From Delphinapterus leucas (taxonomy: Eukaryota; Chordata; Mammalia; Artiodactyla; Monodontidae), in assembly GCF_002288925.2 (NCBI RefSeq), contig NW_022098049.1, positions 1,003,409 through 1,067,408 of the forward strand: 64,000 bases of DNA. The letters run 5' to 3'. Made by a program: the position numbers and the translations under genes. Positions 61,151-64,000 of this stretch are shown piece after piece. Under the pieces are notes generated by a model. That model had not been told where the DNA came from. It did not search any database and worked only from the letters and a program-made list of their open reading frames with translations. Within the stretch, counting starts at the first letter, position 1. Every line of letters begins with the position of its first letter.

Positions 61151-63010
61151 ACTGTTGGTTTATAAATGTGCTTCTCCATTTTTCTGCTTAACTTTGAGTT
61201 GTGTAAGGACAATGAAAAGGAAATTCATATTTCTATTCCCTGTTCCTATTACTTTACCAGGTATGTAGTAGACTTTTAGTAAATATTGGCTACATTATTT
61301 AATTTCTGAAATATATTCAATAGCATCTTCCAAATTCTTATGGATAAATGTTTTATCTATTGCTTTAAAAAAATAATTCAAACTCTAGTTCATTAATCTG
61401 TAACAACTATTCTACCTGTCTCAAATTCAAGGACATAGGACAAATTCTGCTACTAGGAAAGGAGAGGGCCTTATAGGCAAATTGGGAATGGAAGCTGGTC
61501 TCTCTGTAACATTTTCTATTCATTTCTCAATTCATTCAAATGTTGAATTAAAAACTTTTGGATTTTCCCCCCCCTCATTGAAACAACCAGATGACAATTT
61601 TGGCTGCCTTCGTTAGTGTCCATAGAGACCTTCCAAGATTCCCCAATACCACGCACGCAATCCTGAACTCATGCAATCGGCTGATGCAAATGCCAAGTAT
61701 TGTTTGTAACCCAGGGGTAGGATTGTGGATGATACAAATCCTTCTGTGGCTTTAGAATGACTGTTGTTTTAAGAAATGGCCTTCTCTGTGACCTGCCTGC
61801 TATTTCAAAGAGACAGTATGTCAGTCCCATCAAACAGACTTGGTATTAACATAAAGATGAAACAGCTGAGGCAGTGAGCACGTTACTGGAAACTAAGAAT
61901 CACTGTGGTGAAGTGTTCCCCGCTCAAGTGAAAAGGAGACTTTAAAGAAGAACTGTGCAATTTGCAAATCTTGGTTGAGAATGTGCCCTTTCAGATTCTC
62001 TTTTGGAGCTGAATTTAATGAACTGAAAATAGAACCCTAAATAATATTTATTGCGATAGTAAGAATTTTTTTTCCTTACTGTGCACAAATCAAGTTCTAA
62101 ATGCCATCAAATCCACTCATCTCTCAAAATGCCCTGGTTTGCCATTTTTGAACATAATTATACCAGGCTGCTTCCTCTTCCATTCTTTGGTATTTGTGTT
62201 GGTGTTTGGAACACTTTAAAATATTTTAAAGTTGATCAAGTTCATGGTAGCAGGACGGAGTTGGCAGCACTGTATTGATAAAGATCATTTTGTTTTTCTA
62301 CAGTCTCCTTTCTTTAAGGAAACAAAATCTCAAACACTGGGACTTCTTAATCTTGATGCATATCTTAAAAAAGAAAAGAAGGAAGGATATTGAGCAAGCC
62401 ATCTTTCTGGAAAACATTCCAACATTCACAGATTCAATTACTAACAACTTATAATCAACTCTGTGCCAGGCACTCAGATACAAGCATGCACAAAGGAGGA
62501 ACTTTAACCTAGTAAAGAGAGAAGTCGGGTCAACATATAATTACTACAGAATGTTAACAATGCCATAATTATGTAGAAATCCATATGCAGAGGTTCTCAA
62601 CTGCTTTATACCTAACACACATGAAGGATGATTTAATTCTATCAGTAACAGTTGCTCCTGAGGACAAAAATGAGGCGAGATGGGAATAAAAAGAACAGTG
62701 TATGCAAACATAGCATGATATACAGGAACAACAAAATCTTACTCATGGCTGGAACACAGAAGTTAGGAACTGAATGAGGGGGTGTTACTTGTGTGGAGAC
62801 CCCGTGGGCTACAAATTCTGAAGCATCTTGTACATCATAGTAAAAAAGTCTGTGCTTGGTAAATGAGAACCACAGAAGGATTTTACATAAAGATGATATG
62901 ATATTTAGAAATGTATTTAGAAATTTCTATCAGGTGTTAGTGTAGAGAATATTTTTAAGATAAATTAAGCCGAGATGTGAATAAAACTGCACTATAGTTT
63001 CAAAGGCATG
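61151..63010. other. Unique stretch with an octamer site
   Basis: No gene recognised. A perfect POU octamer ATGCAAAT lies at 61684-61691 in a repeat-free block (about 61570-62000). No evidence of function is visible. Confidence 0.4.
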
Positions 63011-63021
63011 ACACTAACATA

Positions 63022-63237
63022 TATATATATATATATATTTTTTTTTCGGTACGCGGGCCTTTCACTGCTGTGGCCTCTTCCATTGCGGAGCACAGGCTCC
63101 GGACACGCAGGCTCAGCGGCCATGGCTCACGGGCCCAGCCGCTCCACGACATGTGGGATCTTCCCGGACCGGGGCACGAACCCGTGTCCCCTGCATCGGC
63201 AGGCGGACTCTCAACCACTGCGCCACCAGGGAAGCCC
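63022..63237 (-). mobile_element. CHR-type SINE with 9 bp TSD beside the retrocopy
   Basis: Reverse-complement copy. A TA/T tail at 63022-63046 is followed by CGGTACGCGGGCCTTTCACT and ends CACCAGGGAAGCCC. TSD ACTAACATA at 63013-63021 and 63238-63246. A long frame running from this SINE into the SLC38A8-like sequence (63070-63894) is coincidental. Confidence 0.95.
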
Positions 63238-63289
63238 ACTAACATAAATTTGATGCTGCTTTTACTTCCTGAAGACAACAGCCATGAGA

Positions 63290-63894
63290 TCAAACCCAGT
63301 TGTGTTCTCAGTTATGACCAAAATCTTGGGCACTGGGCCCTGGTCTCTGTGCTGTCCTTGCTGGCCTGCTGCCTCATCTACTCCCCAACAGGAGTTTATG
63401 ACTTCCTGACCTTCGGGACAGAAGCTTCTGCTGACATTCTGATGTCCTACCCAGGCAATGATGTGGTTGGTGGTCATCATCGTTGCCCGGGTCCTCTCCT
63501 CTGTCTCCAACGTGACTGTCTACCCCACCGTGCTCTTCCTGGGGAGGCTGGCGATGCAGGATTTCTGGAGGAGGGGCTGCTGCTGGGCATGTGGGCCCCG
63601 GGCCCTGGCCGCGTCCTAGGGACCATGGGTCCGATACTGCTAGCCGTCCTGTGGGTCACCGTGACGCTCGCCCTGGCCCTGTTGCTGCCCGACCTCAGCG
63701 AGATCATCGGCATCGTCGGCGGCGTCAGCTCCTTCTTTATCTTCCCAGGTCTGTGCCTCATCTGTGCCATCAGTGTGGAGCCCATAGGACCCCGAGTTAA
63801 GTGCTACTTGGAGGCCTGGGGAGTGGTCTCCGTTCTGGTCGGCACCTTCACATTTGGGTGGAGCACGGTGGCTGCTGTCATGGAGCTGCTCTGA
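63290..63894 (+). pseudogene. SLC38A8: SLC38A8-like retrocopy, C-terminal part, frameshifted
   Basis: SLC38A8 is a sodium-coupled neutral amino acid transporter of the AAAP/APC fold, a multi-pass membrane protein. This copy has the C-terminal membrane segments: [16 protein letters not shown], then [11 protein letters not shown], later [22 protein letters not shown] and [19 protein letters not shown], with the stop TGA at 63892-63894. The frame moves near 63467-63472 (about 4 extra bases), runs in a second frame with TAG at 63617-63619, and returns to the first frame near 63634. The FIFPG stretch seems two residues shorter than I recall in the family. About 600 bp run without an intron, where the parent gene has several exons, so it is probably a processed pseudogene. 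It is markedly GC-richer than its surroundings. A TATAAA just past the CDS (63985-63990) may be a decayed AATAAA. The poly(A) tail would lie beyond the window. The paralogue SLC38A7 is less likely. Gene identity is from recalled protein similarity. Confidence 0.75.
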
Positions 63895-64000
63895 GGGGCG
63901 GCCAGTGCCTGAGCAGGACGGGGTCTCCATGGCCGCCCTCATCTGGCTGCCTACATCCAGCCGTGAGATCGATGTAATTTCATTATAAAGATGCTGGAGT

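Noticed and set aside
63070..63894. 274-codon frame that looks like one protein
   Set aside because: The front is antisense CHR SINE sequence and the rest is a frameshifted SLC38A8-like copy, so the joined frame is accidental.

Overview
This window reads as non-coding nuclear DNA from a mammal, most likely a cetacean (whale or dolphin). The main evidence is eight copies of a roughly 200 bp tRNA-derived SINE. Each has a degenerate A box and B box, a conserved 5' end beginning GCTTCCCTGGTGG, and an A-rich tail. I recognise these from memory as the CHR family of Cetacea and their close relatives. Related longer or older tRNA-SINEs, lineage-typical L1 3' ends, MIRs and MaLR-type LTRs fit a cetartiodactyl genome. 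The sequence is mostly AT-rich and I found no intact protein-coding gene, structural RNA gene or CRISPR array.

Layout. 0-10 kb: a MIR split by a short L1 insertion, another L1 3' end, tandem repeats, a 136 bp segment present twice 1,960 bp apart, and an unclassified region at about 7.0-9.9 kb. 10-25 kb: five CHR SINEs with target-site duplications (TSDs), L1 3' ends (one ending in a perfect 67 bp fold-back), dinucleotide repeats and degraded MIRs. 25-43 kb: a 4.3 kb ancient L1 on the minus strand carrying a nested SINE, an internally rearranged L1 on the plus strand, and a younger L1 fragment with a perfect 16 bp TSD. 43-48 kb: mostly unique sequence, including one stretch that could be a conserved element. 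48.1-53.8 kb: a structurally almost complete plus-strand L1 whose ORF1 has one visible stop and whose ORF2 is broken by stops and frameshifts. 54-64 kb: more SINE, L1 and MaLR debris, ending in a GC-rich, frameshifted, apparently intronless piece resembling SLC38A8 (a sodium-coupled amino acid transporter family member).

How the parts relate. The window is a record of retrotransposition. L1 supplied the endonuclease and reverse transcriptase that presumably also mobilised the SINEs and the SLC38A8-like retrocopy. Nesting gives an order: MIR first, then old L1s and MaLR LTRs, then young L1s and CHR SINEs. I found no convincing new multi-gene system. The items most worth checking are the fold-back L1, the 136 bp duplication and the SLC38A8 retrocopy.
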